Assembly: GCA_016794585.1 (NCBI GenBank)
Contig: JAEUJM010000047.1
Location: forward strand, 62,001-126,000
Origin: Acidimicrobiales bacterium
GTDB lineage: Bacteria; Actinomycetota; Acidimicrobiia; Acidimicrobiales; DATDAH01
Reading direction: 5' to 3'
Length of the DNA stretch: 64,000 nt
In this document: in pieces, positions 37,676 through 50,980 of the stretch
How the letters are laid out: each line of letters begins with the position of its first letter
Position numbering within the stretch: position 1 is the stretch's first letter
Made by a program: the position numbers and the translations under genes
The notes under the pieces: model-generated
Databases searched by the model: none
What the model was told of the DNA's origin: nothing
The model's input: only the letters and a program-made list of their open reading frames with translations

Positions 37676-38786
37676 CGCGAAGCTCGCCTCCCTGCCGGCG
37701 ATGGAGGTCGCCGGCCGGCTGGGCCGGCTCCGCCCCGCCCTCGTGCCCGCCGGGTGCGACGCCCTCCTCGTCACCAGCCTGGTGAACATCCGGTACCTCA
37801 CGGGGTTCACCGGATCGGCCGGGCTCCTGCTCGTCACCGCCGACGACCTGCTGTTCGTCTCCGACGGCCGGTACGCCCGGCAGGCCGCCGACCAACTGGC
37901 CGCAGCGGGTGTCGACGCCCGCATCGAGATCTCCGGGACCGGCCAGCGCGAGCTGCTCCGCGCCGCGGCCGAGGGCATCGGACGCCTCGGTCTCGAGGCG
38001 GCGGCCGTCACGTGGGCCCAGCAGCGGCGCTACGCCGACGAGTGGTTCCCCGGCGCCGAGCTGGTCGCCACCGAGGGGCTCGTCGAGTCCCTGCGCATCG
38101 TCAAGGACGAGGGCGAGGTGGCCCGCATCGAGGCGGCGGCGCACATCGCCGACACCGCGCTGGCGGAGGTGCGGCCCCTGCTGCTCGACGGCCCGACCGA
38201 GGCCGAGTTCGGCCTCGCCCTCGACACGGCCATCCGGCGCCTCGGCGCCGAGGGCACCTCGTTCGAGACCATCGTCGCCTCGGGTCCCAACGGGGCCAAG
38301 CCCCACCATCGGCCCGGTGAGCGCCACATCACGGAGGGCGACCTCGTGGTCGTCGACTTCGGGGCGCTGGTGGACGGCTACTGCTCGGACATGACCCGCA
38401 CGCTCATGGTGGGCGAGCCCACCCCCACCCAGCAGCGCATGCTCGACGTCGTGGGCGCCAGCCAGCAGGCCGGCGTGGACGCGGTGGCCGCGGGCGTGGC
38501 GACCGCCGCAGTGGACGCGGCCTGTCGGCGGGTGATCGAGGACGCCGGCTGGGGCGACGCGTTCGTGCACGGCACCGGCCACGGCGTCGGCCTGCTCATC
38601 CACGAGGACCCGAGGGTGGCGGCCACGGCCACTGCTACGCTCGCACCCGGCCACGTCGTCACCGTCGAGCCCGGCGTCTACCTGCCCGAGCACGGCGGGG
38701 TGCGGGTCGAGGACACCGTCGTGGTCACCGCCGAGGGCTGCCGACCGCTCACCCTCGCGCCCAAGCGACCGCTCGTCGTCGCCTGA
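37668..38786 (+). CDS. pepP: M24-family Xaa-Pro aminopeptidase
   Basis: 372 residues from GTG 37668. An N-terminal creatinase-like domain (SLVNIRYLTGFTGSAG) is followed by the pita-bread metallopeptidase domain with ligands in VVDFGALVDGYCSDMTRT, HGTGHGVGLLIHE, TVEPGVYLPEHGG and RVEDTVVVT. It removes N-terminal residues before Pro. Its placement between aroQ and efp is a conserved arrangement in many Gram-positive bacteria. Confidence 0.94.
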   Translation: MPDAKLASLPAMEVAGRLGRLRPALVPAGCDALLVTSLVNIRYLTGFTGSAGLLLVTADDLLFVSDGRYARQAADQLAAAGVDARIEISGTGQRELLRAAAEGIGRLGLEAAAVTWAQQRRYADEWFPGAELVATEGLVESLRIVKDEGEVARIEAAAHIADTALAEVRPLLLDGPTEAEFGLALDTAIRRLGAEGTSFETIVASGPNGAKPHHRPGERHITEGDLVVVDFGALVDGYCSDMTRTLMVGEPTPTQQRMLDVVGASQQAGVDAVAAGVATAAVDAACRRVIEDAGWGDAFVHGTGHGVGLLIHEDPRVAATATATLAPGHVVTVEPGVYLPEHGGVRVEDTVVVTAEGCRPLTLAPKRPLVVA

Positions 38787-38828
38787 CCGACCGCCCGACT
38801 TCCCGACTGCCTGACCGAAGGACCACCC

Positions 38829-39392
38829 ATGGCCACCATCACCACCAACGACCTCAAGAACGGCATGAGCCTCGACCTCGACGAGGGCCTGTTCCAGGTG
38901 GTCGAGTTCCAGCACGTGAAGCCCGGCAAGGGCGGTGCCTTCGTGCGCACCACGCTCAAGAACGTGCGCAACGGCGCCGTGGTCGACAAGACCTTCCGGG
39001 CCGGGGAGAAGGTCGAGCGGGCCATCATCGACAAGCGCGAGATGCAGTTCCTCTACCGCGAGGGCGACGACTACGTCTTCATGGACAACCAGTCCTACGA
39101 GCAGGTCAACGTGACGAGCGCCGCCCTGGGCGACGCCGCCAACTACCTCATCGAGGGCAACGCCGCCGTGCTGCAGATGTACGGCGACGAGATCGTCGGC
39201 GTCGACCTGCCCGCCGCGGTCGAGCTGGCCATCGCCGAGACGGAGCCCGGCATCCAGGGTGACCGTGTGTCGGGGGCGCGCAAGCCCGCCACGCTCGAGA
39301 CCGGCCTCATCGTCCAGGTCCCGCTCTTCGTGGGCCCGGGTGACCGCGTCAAGGTGGACACCCGCACGGGCGACTACCTCAGCCGCGCCTGA
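38829..39392 (+). CDS. efp: translation elongation factor P
   Basis: 187 residues, three beta-barrel domains. The loop that reaches the peptidyl-transferase centre reads [10 protein letters not shown] with the tip Lys at residue 34. EF-P relieves stalling at polyproline, relevant here because the downstream NusB fusion, MltG and others are rich in Pro. No modification enzyme (epmA, ymfI) is in the window. A GAAGGA precedes the ATG. Confidence 0.97.
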   Translation: MATITTNDLKNGMSLDLDEGLFQVVEFQHVKPGKGGAFVRTTLKNVRNGAVVDKTFRAGEKVERAIIDKREMQFLYREGDDYVFMDNQSYEQVNVTSAALGDAANYLIEGNAAVLQMYGDEIVGVDLPAAVELAIAETEPGIQGDRVSGARKPATLETGLIVQVPLFVGPGDRVKVDTRTGDYLSRA

Positions 39393-39414
39393 GCCGACCG
39401 ACACCCTCGCGCCC

Positions 39415-40632
39415 ATGACCGTCGCCGGAAGTCGCCGCGAGGCGCGCGAGCGTGCCCTGGCCCTGCTCTACGAAGCCGAGGCCAAGGCGGACACTCCGGC
39501 CGAGGTCGTGGCCGCCCTGCCCATCGAGCCCGACGCCTACGCCGAGCGCCTCGTCCTGGGGGTGGGGGAGCACGGCGGGGCCATCGACGGCCTCATCCGC
39601 CGCTACGCCCGGGGCTGGAAGCTCGAACGCATGCCGGCCATCGACCGCGCCGTGCTGCGCGTCGCCATCTACGAGCTCCTGTTCGAGCCCGGCGTCCCGA
39701 CCGCCGCCGTGGTGTCCGAGGCGGTGGAGTTGGCGTCGGAGTACTCCACGGACGAGTCCGGTCGTTTCGTGAACGGCCTGCTCGCCCGCATCGCCGGCGA
39801 AGTGCGCGACGGCGACGGCGTGCCGCTCGAGTGGGTGCCCGACGAGGAGGAGCTCGACGACGAGGAGCTCGACGAGTGGATCGACGAGGATCTCCCGGCC
39901 GGTGAGGTACCGGCGGCCGGGGAGGATCGCGACGCCGACGCCGAGCCCGAGCCGGCGCCCGAGCCCGAGTCGGAGACCGAGGTCGAGCCTGCAGTCGAGC
40001 CCGAGCCCGAGTCGGAGACCGAGGTCGAGCCCGAGCCCGAGCCCCAGCCGGCGCCTGAGCCCGCGGCCGCAGTTGAGCCCGAGTCGGCGCCTGAGCCCGA
40101 GCCGGCGCCGCCGGCCGCCGACGTGGGGCAGCGGCCGCCGCTGCCGCTCCCGCAGCCCCCGTTGGGCGACGGGGTCGTGCGCCTGCGTTCCTGGCAGGCC
40201 GCCGACGCTCCCGCCCTGGTCGCGGCGTGGGCCGATCCGGCCGTGGCCCGTTGGAGCGCGCCCCCGGCGGCGCGCTCGCTGGTGGATGCCCGACGGTGGA
40301 TCGACGGCACCCCCCGGCTGCGCGAGCGGGGCCTGTCCCTCGATCTCGTCGTCGCCGGGATCGGGGCCCGCCCCGAGGTGCTCGGCGAGGTCGGTCTGGC
40401 GGCGTTCGACGACGAGGGCGGCGCGCAGATCGGCTACTGGATCGCGGCACCCCACCGCGGCAAGGGGCATGCCACCCGGGCGGTGCGCCTCGTCACGTCC
40501 TGGGCGGTGCGCGACCTCGGGCTCCATCGGGTGGTGGCGGAGGTCGACCCGGTCAACCGGGCGTCGGTGGGCGTCGTGCGCCGCGCCGGTTTCCGGGCCG
40601 AGTCGCCCAGCCGGTGGGTCTTCCCGGCGTAA
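39415..40632 (+). CDS. nusB: NusB antitermination factor fused to a GNAT acetyltransferase
   Basis: 405 residues in one uninterrupted frame. Residues 1-132 are a full NusB ([16 protein letters not shown] at the start, [38 protein letters not shown]). Residues 133-165 are acidic. Residues 166-250 are an almost pure Glu/Pro/Ala linker holding two copies of a [11 protein letters not shown] unit. Residues 251-405 are a GNAT domain of the RimJ/RimL type ([22 protein letters not shown]-like QIGYWIA, acetyl-CoA loop [12 protein letters not shown] at 346-357, [14 protein letters not shown] at 381-394). NusB with S10 (NusE) acts in rRNA antitermination. A covalent acetyltransferase is unusual. No stop or start is placed so as to separate the halves. 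Confidence 0.9.
   Translation: MTVAGSRREARERALALLYEAEAKADTPAEVVAALPIEPDAYAERLVLGVGEHGGAIDGLIRRYARGWKLERMPAIDRAVLRVAIYELLFEPGVPTAAVVSEAVELASEYSTDESGRFVNGLLARIAGEVRDGDGVPLEWVPDEEELDDEELDEWIDEDLPAGEVPAAGEDRDADAEPEPAPEPESETEVEPAVEPEPESETEVEPEPEPQPAPEPAAAVEPESAPEPEPAPPAADVGQRPPLPLPQPPLGDGVVRLRSWQAADAPALVAAWADPAVARWSAPPAARSLVDARRWIDGTPRLRERGLSLDLVVAGIGARPEVLGEVGLAAFDDEGGAQIGYWIAAPHRGKGHATRAVRLVTSWAVRDLGLHRVVAEVDPVNRASVGVVRRAGFRAESPSRWVFPA
39958..40037 (+). repeat. tandem coding repeat in the NusB-GNAT linker
   Basis: A unit of roughly 36-42 bases encoding [11 protein letters not shown] occurs twice in tandem (about 39961-39990 and 40003-40032, GAGCCCGAGTCGGAGACCGA in both), inside a longer GAGCCC-rich stretch. 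Such repeats expand and contract by slippage, so linker length may vary between strains. Confidence 0.65.
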
Positions 40633-40690
40633 CCGGGCGAGATCTCGGAACGGCCGCCCCCGACCCGGACGCGGCGGCCCGCGCGACTGC

Positions 40691-40696
40691 TACGGT
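40691..40696 (+). promoter_or_regulatory. extended -10 box (TGCTACGGT) of the pyr operon
   Basis: TACGGT preceded by TGC fits an extended -10. No convincing -35 is seen. Transcription would begin near 40703, just before the PyrR-binding hairpin, giving a leader of about 50 bases before TTG 40754. Confidence 0.5.
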
Positions 40697-40706
40697 GCAC
40701 TCCTGA

Positions 40707-40737
40707 CCGTGAATCGGGTCCCGTGAGGCCCGAACGG
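40707..40737 (+). promoter_or_regulatory. PyrR-binding RNA hairpin in the pyr leader
   Basis: Lower stem CCGT/ACGG (40707-40710 with 40734-40737), a purine-rich internal bulge, and an upper stem CGGG/CCCG capped by TCC-CGTGA-GG (40719-40728). This fits the published PyrR loop consensus UCC-NGNGA-GG. It is placed just upstream of the AGAGGAG ribosome-binding site at 40740-40746. UMP-bound PyrR should stabilise it. Confidence 0.75.
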
Positions 40738-40753
40738 ACAGAGGAGACGTCGC

Positions 40754-41332
40754 TTGGCTGAACGCGAACGCCGCATCACGCCCCCCTACGGGGGCGTTTT
40801 TGTTGCCCGGGCACGGGTGATGGAAGCCGACGACATCCGCCGGGCGATCTGGCGGATGGCCCACGAGGTCATCGAGCGCAACCAGGGCGTCGACGAGACG
40901 GTGGTCATCGGCCTCCAGACCGGCGGGGTGGCGCTCGCCGACGCGTTGGCCAAGGCGCTCCACGACGTCGGCGAGGACGACGACGCGCCGCCGGTGCCGA
41001 TGGGCACCCTCGACGTGGCCTTCTACCGCGACGACATCGGGCTGCGCCCGGTGCTCCCCGAGGCGGTCACCGACATCCCCTTCGACATCACGGGCAAGTA
41101 CGTCGTCCTGGTCGACGACGTGCTCTTCACCGGCCGCACCATCCGGGCGGCCCTCGATGCGCTCACGGACTACGGCCGCCCCCGGGCCATCCAACTGGCG
41201 GTGATGATCGACCGGGGCCACCGTGAGTTGCCCATCCGCCCGGACTACGTGGGCAAGAACCTGCCGACCCGCCGCGACGAGGTGGTCGACGTCACCCCCG
41301 ACGGGGTCGACATCGGGGAGATGCGGAAGTGA
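40754..41332 (+). CDS. pyrR: PyrR, pyr operon RNA-binding regulator / uracil phosphoribosyltransferase
   Basis: 192 residues from TTG 40754, chosen because AGAGGAG lies exactly 7 bases upstream. GTG 40817 or ATG 40820 would give about 170 residues starting at [10 protein letters not shown], but neither has a good ribosome-binding site. PRPP loop [40 protein letters not shown] and YVGKNLPT are diagnostic. The first 22 codons run through an intrinsic terminator (40778-40801), so translation from TTG would itself disrupt termination. First gene of the de novo pyrimidine operon. Confidence 0.93.
   Translation: MAERERRITPPYGGVFVARARVMEADDIRRAIWRMAHEVIERNQGVDETVVIGLQTGGVALADALAKALHDVGEDDDAPPVPMGTLDVAFYRDDIGLRPVLPEAVTDIPFDITGKYVVLVDDVLFTGRTIRAALDALTDYGRPRAIQLAVMIDRGHRELPIRPDYVGKNLPTRRDEVVDVTPDGVDIGEMRK
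40778..40801 (+). terminator. intrinsic terminator (attenuator) inside the 5' end of the pyrR frame
   Basis: Perfect 8-bp stem ACGCCCCC / GGGGGCGT (40778-40785 with 40790-40797), loop CTAC, followed by a T run ending at 40801. It is the only strong U-tract terminator I see in the window and lies 41 bases after the PyrR hairpin, within codons 9-16 of the TTG-started frame. Confidence 0.85.
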
Positions 41333-41366
41333 CCCGGCCGTCGTGTGCCCGAGCGGTGCCGGCCCG

Positions 41367-42307
<941 letters not shown>

Positions 42308-42311
<4 letters not shown>

Positions 42312-43585
42312 TCATCGTCAAGGGCGGCACGGTCGTCGACGCCACCGGTGAGCGCCGGGCCGACGTGGCCATCGACGACGACGGCACCATCGCCGCCGTC
42401 GGCGAGGGCCTCGAAGGGGGGCGGGTCATCGACGCCGACGGCTGCTATGTGGCTCCCGGCCTGGTCGACCTCCACACCCACCTGCGAGAGCCCGGACGCG
42501 AGGAGGCGGAGACGGTCGAGACCGGGTCCCGAGCCGCTGCCCTGGGCGGGTTCACCGCCGTGGTGGCCATGCCCAACACCGATCCCCCCATCGACAGCGC
42601 CTCGGTGGTCCGCGAGGTGCTCGAGCTGGGCCGGGCCGCCCCGTGCGACGTGCACTCGTCGGGGGCCATCACCGTCGGGCGCAAGGGCGAGCAGCTCACC
42701 CCCATGGCCGAGATGGCCGACCTCGGCGTGCGCCTGTTCACCGACGACGGCGACGGGGTCCAGGACGCCGGCCTGATGCGTCGCGCCCTCGAGTACGCGT
42801 CCGGCCTCCCCCAGCAGGTCACGCTCGCGCAGCACTGTGAGGTCGCGGCCCTGGCCGCCGGCGGGCACATGCACGAAGGCGAGTGGTCCAGTCGACTCGG
42901 CATCCCCGGCCAGCCGGCCGAGTCCGAGGAGCTGATGGTGGCCCGGGACATCGTGCTGTCCCGCCTCACCGGCATGCGGGTGCACTTCCAGCACCTGTCC
43001 ACGGCGGTCTCGGTCGACCTCGTCTGCGAGGCGAAGGCCCGGGGCCTGCAGGTCACCGCCGAGGCCACCACCCACCACTTCACCCTGACCGACGCCCAGG
43101 TGGCGTCGTACGACCCGCTCTACAAGGTCAACCCCCCGTTGCGCCCGGACGCGGACGTCGCCGCGGTGCGGGCCGGGCTCGCCGACGGCGCCATCGACGC
43201 CATCGCCACCGACCACGCGCCGCACACGCAGGAGGCCAAGGAGCAGGCCTTCGACCAGGCGCCACCCGGGATGCTCGGCCTCGAGACCGCACTCGCCCTG
43301 GCCCTGACCAAGCTCGACCTCCCCATCGCCCAGGTGCTGGCGCTGCTGTCCTGGCAGCCGGCCGCCATCGCCGGCCTGGCCGACCAGCACGGCGGCCCGG
43401 TGGCCGAAGGGCGCCCCGCCAACCTGTGCGTCATCGACCCCACCGAGACGTGGACGGTCGACCCGGCGCAGTCGGCCAGCCGTAGCCGCAACAACCCCTA
43501 TGCCGGCCGCACCCTCACCGGCCGGGTCCGCCACACCTTCCTGTTCGGAGAACCCGTTGTCCTCGATGGAGAAGCGCAGAGATGA
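42308..43585 (+). CDS. pyrC: dihydroorotase (type I, PyrC)
   Basis: 425 residues. Metal ligands in [10 protein letters not shown], the conserved KVNPPLR and the ATDHAPHT Asp/His motif are present, so it is an active enzyme and not a PyrC'-type pseudoenzyme. It has 4-base overlaps with pyrB and carA. Confidence 0.97.
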
Positions 43586-44678
43586 CTGACCCGATCCGGC
43601 CGGCCCTGTTGGTCCTGGCCGACGGCACCACCTTCGAGGGCGAGGCCATCGGCGCCGAGCCGCCCGGGGGCGTCGCCACCGGGGAGGTGGTGTTCAACAC
43701 CGTCCTCACCGGCTACCAGGAGGTGATCACCGACCCGTCCTACGCGGGGCAGATCATCACCTTCACCTACCCCCACATCGGCAACTACGGGGTCACCGCG
43801 CTCGACGACGAGAGCCGCCGGCCCTTCTGCCGTGGCGTCATCGTCCGCGAGATGGCCCGGCGGCGCAGCAACTGGCGGTCCACCGACGACCTCGACGGCT
43901 ACCTGGCGGCGAAGGGCGTCCCCGGCATCGGAGGGATCGACACGCGACGGCTCACCCGCCACATCCGCGAGGCGGGAGCCATGCCCGGCGCCTTCGGCAC
44001 CGCCGACGAGGTCACCCTCAAGGCGGCGGCGCAGGCTGAGCCGGGTACCGACGGCGCCGACCTCGTCGCCGAGGTCACGTGCGCCGAGCCCTACACGGTC
44101 GGCGACGGGCCTCGCCGGGTCGTGGCCTACGACCTCGGCATCAAGGCCACCATCCTCCACCACCTCGGCCAGCACGCGACCGTCGAGGTCGTGCCCGCCC
44201 ACACCTCGGCCGCCGACGTCCTGGCCCGGCGCCCTGACGGCGTGTTCCTGTCGAACGGCCCCGGGGACCCGGCGGCGGTGACGGGCACCGTCGAGGCCAT
44301 CCGCGGCCTCCTCGGCGAGGTGCCGATCTTCGGCATCTGCCTCGGCCACCAGCTGCTGGCCACCGCCCTCGGGGGCAGCACCTACAAGCTGCCCTTCGGC
44401 CACCACGGCGGCAACCATCCGGTGCGGCGCCTCGACACCGGGGCCATCGAGATCACCAGCCAGAACCACAACTACGCGGTGGCGGAGGGCTCGCTCGCCA
44501 CCGCCGACGTGAGCCACGTGAACCTGAACGACGGCGTGGTCGAGGGCCTGCGGGTGCGCGACGTGCCCGCCTTCTCCGTGCAGTACCACCCCGAGGCCGG
44601 CCCGGGGCCGCACGACTCGCGCTACCTGTTCGACCTCTTCGACGACCTCATGGACTCGCCCCGGGAGGGCACCCGCTG

Positions 44679-44679
<1 letters not shown>
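43582..44679 (+). CDS. carA: carbamoyl-phosphate synthase small subunit
   Basis: 365 residues. N-terminal CarA domain ([16 protein letters not shown]) and a class I glutaminase with nucleophile Cys in [11 protein letters not shown] and the His/Glu pair in [14 protein letters not shown]. It feeds ammonia to CarB; the start codon of carB shares one base with its stop. Confidence 0.97.
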
Positions 44680-48005
<3,326 letters not shown>

Positions 48006-48024
48006 TGCCACCGCCGGCGCCCGC

Positions 48025-48936
48025 ATGGACCTGACCACCACGATCGGGTCCGTGACCCTGCCCAACCCGGTGATGACGGCGTCGGGCACGGCCGGCCATG
48101 GCACCGAGCTGTCGCCGTACCTCGATCTCGCCGAGCTCGGAGCCGTCGTGGTGAAGTCGCTCTCCGCCGAGCCGTGGCCCGGCAACCCCGCCCCCCGGGT
48201 GCACGAGACGCCGGCGGGGATGCTCAACAGCATCGGGTTGCAGGGCCGCGGAGTGGCCTTCTGGCTCGAGGAGGAGCTCCCACCGTTGCTCGACCTCGGC
48301 GCCCGGGTGGTGGTTTCCATCTGGGGTCGTTCGGTGGAGGACTACGCCGCCGCGGCCGCACTGTTGGCGGACGCCCCGCCCGAGGTGGTCGCAGTGGAGG
48401 TCAACCTGTCGTGCCCGAACGTCGAGTCCCGCGGCTCGATGTTCGCCCACTCCCCGGCGTCGACCACCGAGGCGATGGCCGTCACCGAAGTGTGCGGCCG
48501 TCCCCGTTGGGCCAAGCTCAGCCCCAACGTCACCGACCTCACCGCCATCGCCGCCGCCGCCCGGGAGGGTGGCGCCGAGGCCGTCACCCTCATCAACACG
48601 GTCATGGGCCTGCTCATCGATCCGGAGACCCGCCGCCCGCGCCTCGGTAACGGCGGCGGCGGGCTCTCGGGGCCGGCCATCCACCCCGTGGCGGTGCGGG
48701 CGGTCTACGAGTGCCGGGCCGCCCACCCCGACCTGCCCATCGTCGGCGTGGGTGGCGTGGCCAAGGGTGCGGACGCCGCCGAACTGCTGTTGGCCGGCGC
48801 CTCGGGGGTGCAGGTTGGCACGGCCACGTTCGCCGATCCACGCGCTCCGGCTCGCGTGCTGAAAGAATTAGCCGCGTGGGTCCGGCGCCAGGCGGATCCC
48901 CGTCTCTCGCACATCATCGGAGGAGCACATGACTGA
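48025..48936 (+). CDS. pyrD: dihydroorotate dehydrogenase, class 1 (cytosolic)
   Basis: 303 residues from ATG 48025. FMN/orotate-binding motifs NPVMTASGTAG, NSIGLQGRG and GGGGLSGPAIHP are present. The catalytic base is Cys in VEVNLSCPNVE, which marks class 1 and rules out the membrane class 2. Class 1B enzymes need the PyrK iron-sulfur/FAD subunit, but no pyrK is adjacent, so the electron acceptor is unclear. It overlaps pyrF by 8 bases. Confidence 0.95.
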   Translation: MDLTTTIGSVTLPNPVMTASGTAGHGTELSPYLDLAELGAVVVKSLSAEPWPGNPAPRVHETPAGMLNSIGLQGRGVAFWLEEELPPLLDLGARVVVSIWGRSVEDYAAAAALLADAPPEVVAVEVNLSCPNVESRGSMFAHSPASTTEAMAVTEVCGRPRWAKLSPNVTDLTAIAAAAREGGAEAVTLINTVMGLLIDPETRRPRLGNGGGGLSGPAIHPVAVRAVYECRAAHPDLPIVGVGGVAKGADAAELLLAGASGVQVGTATFADPRAPARVLKELAAWVRRQADPRLSHIIGGAHD

Positions 48937-49636
48937 GACCACCGCGGCGGCCGCCGCCACCGAGGCGCGGGACCATCTGGCCCTGGCGCTCGACGTGGAC
49001 GACCTCGTGGTGGCCATGCGCCTGGCCCGCCAGCTCCAGCCGTACTTCCGGGTGGCCAAGGTCGGCCTCGAGCTCTACAGCGCCGTCGGGCCCGACACCA
49101 TCGGTGCCCTCACCGACCTCGGCTACGACGTCTTCCTCGACCTCAAGCTGCACGACATCCCCACCACGGTGGAGAAGGCCGCCAAGGTGCTCGGGTCCCT
49201 CGGCGCCTCGTACCTCACGCTGCACGCCCATGGTGGGGTGCCCATGCTCCGTGCCGGCGTCCACGGCCTGGCCGAAGGTGCGGCCAACGCCGGTCTCGAG
49301 CCTCCCATGGCCATGGCGGTCACGGTCCTCACCAGCGACGCCGACGCTCCGCCCCACATCGTCCCCAAGCGGGTGATGGTGGCCGCCGAGGCGGGCTGCG
49401 GCGGCATCGTCTGCGCCGCGTCCGACCTCAAGGACGTGCACGAGTACGCGCCGCGCCTGTTCCGCATGGTGCCCGGCATCCGCCCCGCGGGCAGCGACGC
49501 GAACGACCAGGCCCGCACGGCCACGCCCCGCGAGGCACTCGACGCCGGCGCCGACGTGCTCGTCATCGGCCGCCCCGTCACGTTGGCCGACGACCCGGTG
49601 GCTGCGGCAGCGGCGCTCGTCGCCGACCTCAGCTGA
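48929..49636 (+). CDS. pyrF: orotidine 5'-phosphate decarboxylase
   Basis: 235 residues. Catalytic LDLKLHDIPTTV (the DxKxxD tetrad), LTLHAHGG, VCAASDL and VIGRPVTLADDP are conserved. This is the common bacterial type I form, not the longer mycobacterial-type variant. Last gene of the pyr operon. Confidence 0.97.
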   Translation: MTETTAAAAATEARDHLALALDVDDLVVAMRLARQLQPYFRVAKVGLELYSAVGPDTIGALTDLGYDVFLDLKLHDIPTTVEKAAKVLGSLGASYLTLHAHGGVPMLRAGVHGLAEGAANAGLEPPMAMAVTVLTSDADAPPHIVPKRVMVAAEAGCGGIVCAASDLKDVHEYAPRLFRMVPGIRPAGSDANDQARTATPREALDAGADVLVIGRPVTLADDPVAAAAALVADLS

Positions 49637-49674
49637 TCGACCGGGGTCCGTTCGGAGGCACTCGCGGCCGACGG

Positions 49675-49680
49675 TAGGGT
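49675..49680 (+). promoter_or_regulatory. -10 box (TAGGGT) of a leaderless mihF promoter
   Basis: TAGGGT ends 7 bases before the mihF ATG at 49688 in the short gap after pyrF. Confidence 0.5.
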
Positions 49681-49687
49681 CCGAGGG

Positions 49688-50020
49688 ATGCCGCAACCGC
49701 CGACGTTGTCCGACGAGCAACGGGCCGCCGCCCGCGACAAGGCCCTGCGCGCCCGCCAGGAGCGGGCCCGGCTGAAAGAGGACCTGAAGGCCGGCACCGT
49801 GAGCCTCGCCGACGTGTTCGCCCGCGCCGTCGACGACGAGGTGGTCGCCGGCACGAAGATGCTCGTGATCCTCGAGTCCCTGCCGGCGGTGGGCAAGGTC
49901 AAGGCGCGGCGCACCATGGACACCATCGGCATCGCCCACTCGCGCCGGGTGCGCGGGGTGGGGGAGCACCAGCGCGAGAAGCTGCTGGCCGAATTCCCGT
50001 CGACGTCGTCGTCGTCGTGA
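49688..50020 (+). CDS. mihF: actinobacterial integration host factor, mIHF
   Basis: 110 residues. The basic N-terminal helix ([19 protein letters not shown]) and the S13-like helix-two-turns-helix segment ([26 protein letters not shown] region) are typical of mIHF, a nucleoid DNA-bending protein specific to actinobacteria. It ends in a poly-Ser tail. It sits before gmk-rpoZ as in mycobacteria and streptomycetes, good evidence for the phylum. Confidence 0.94.
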   Translation: MPQPPTLSDEQRAAARDKALRARQERARLKEDLKAGTVSLADVFARAVDDEVVAGTKMLVILESLPAVGKVKARRTMDTIGIAHSRRVRGVGEHQREKLLAEFPSTSSSS

Positions 50021-50565
50021 ACGTCGTCATCTGCGGTCCGGGTGGGGCCGGCAAGGGCACCCTGGTCGCCCGACTGCTCGAGCGTGATCCGAGCCTCTGG
50101 CTGAGCCGGTCGTGGACCACCCGCGCCCGCCGCCCCGGTGAGGCCGAGGACGCCTACGTGTTCGCCAGCCCCGAGGAGTTCGAGGCCAACGTGGCCGCCG
50201 GCGGGTTCCTGGAGTGGGTCGAGTTCCTCGACTACCGCCAGGGCACGCCGCTGCCCGACCCGCCCGAGGGCGTGGACATGGTCTTCGAGATCGACGTCCA
50301 CGGGGCCCGCTCCATTCGCGAGCACGACCCTGACGCCCTGGTCGTGTTCGTCACCACCCCGACGCCCGAGGTGCAGGCGGCCCGCCTGCGCAACCGGGGC
50401 GACGATCCCGCGGTGATCGAGAAGCGCCTCGCCAAGGCGCCCGAGGAGCACGAGGTGGCCTCGTCCCTCGACGCCCATGTGGTCATCAACGACGACCTCC
50501 TGCAGGCCCTGCACGAGATCGAGACGCTGATCGCCGGCGCCCGCAGGCGTCCCGCCGGCGCCTGA
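50017..50565 (+). CDS. gmk: guanylate kinase
   Basis: 182 residues from GTG 50017, overlapping mihF by 4 bases. The P-loop is [11 protein letters not shown], with Gly where most enzymes have Ser. GMP-binding elements are [28 protein letters not shown] and VFEIDVHGA. The segment [15 protein letters not shown] differs from the usual YGTP stretch, so the lid/GMP site is somewhat divergent. Still the natural gmk by position. Confidence 0.92.
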   Translation: MNVVICGPGGAGKGTLVARLLERDPSLWLSRSWTTRARRPGEAEDAYVFASPEEFEANVAAGGFLEWVEFLDYRQGTPLPDPPEGVDMVFEIDVHGARSIREHDPDALVVFVTTPTPEVQAARLRNRGDDPAVIEKRLAKAPEEHEVASSLDAHVVINDDLLQALHEIETLIAGARRRPAGA

Positions 50566-50617
50566 GCGGGCGACCCGTCCGGCCCGCACCATCTCGGGAT
50601 TCCGGGGGTGCGGCTGG

Positions 50618-50623
50618 TAACCT
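50618..50623 (+). promoter_or_regulatory. -10 box (TAACCT) of rpoZ
   Basis: TAACCT in the 85-base gap after gmk. The rpoZ ATG is 27 bases further and has GAGGAG 5 bases upstream, so this transcript has a conventional leader, in contrast to most promoters here. Confidence 0.5.
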
Positions 50624-50650
50624 GGCACGCCCGCTGTCTGAGGAGTCCGC

Positions 50651-50968
50651 ATGCCGACGCGCCACAACACGATGATGAACCCGCCGATCGAGGAGCTGCT
50701 CTCCAAGGTCGACTCCAAGTTCACCCTGGTCACGCTGGGCTCGATGCGGGCACGCCAGATCAACTCCTACTTCAACCAGCTGGGCGAGGGCCTCGGCTCC
50801 GCCGTCCCGCCCCAGGTCACCTCGCTGGCCCGCAAGCCCCTCTCGATCGCCTTCGAGGAGATCGCCGCCGACAAGATCATCGGTGTCGTCCCCGAGCCGG
50901 CGCCCGAGGTCGAGGTCGTCGCCGATGAGGCCGACGACGCGGGCGACGCCGAGACCGACACCGAGTAG
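50651..50968 (+). CDS. rpoZ: RNA polymerase omega subunit
   Basis: 105 residues. [29 protein letters not shown] is the actinobacterial omega signature, [15 protein letters not shown] follows, and the protein ends in an acidic tail. Omega helps assemble the polymerase. It is followed 12 bases later by coaBC, a widespread arrangement. Confidence 0.94.
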   Translation: MPTRHNTMMNPPIEELLSKVDSKFTLVTLGSMRARQINSYFNQLGEGLGSAVPPQVTSLARKPLSIAFEEIAADKIIGVVPEPAPEVEVVADEADDAGDAETDTE

Positions 50969-50980
50969 GAGCACCCGGCC

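Noticed and set aside
40652..40679. GGCCGCC/GGCGGCC hairpin after the NusB-GNAT gene as a terminator
   Set aside because: A 7-bp stem with no T run. It may end the upstream operon but cannot be supported from sequence alone.
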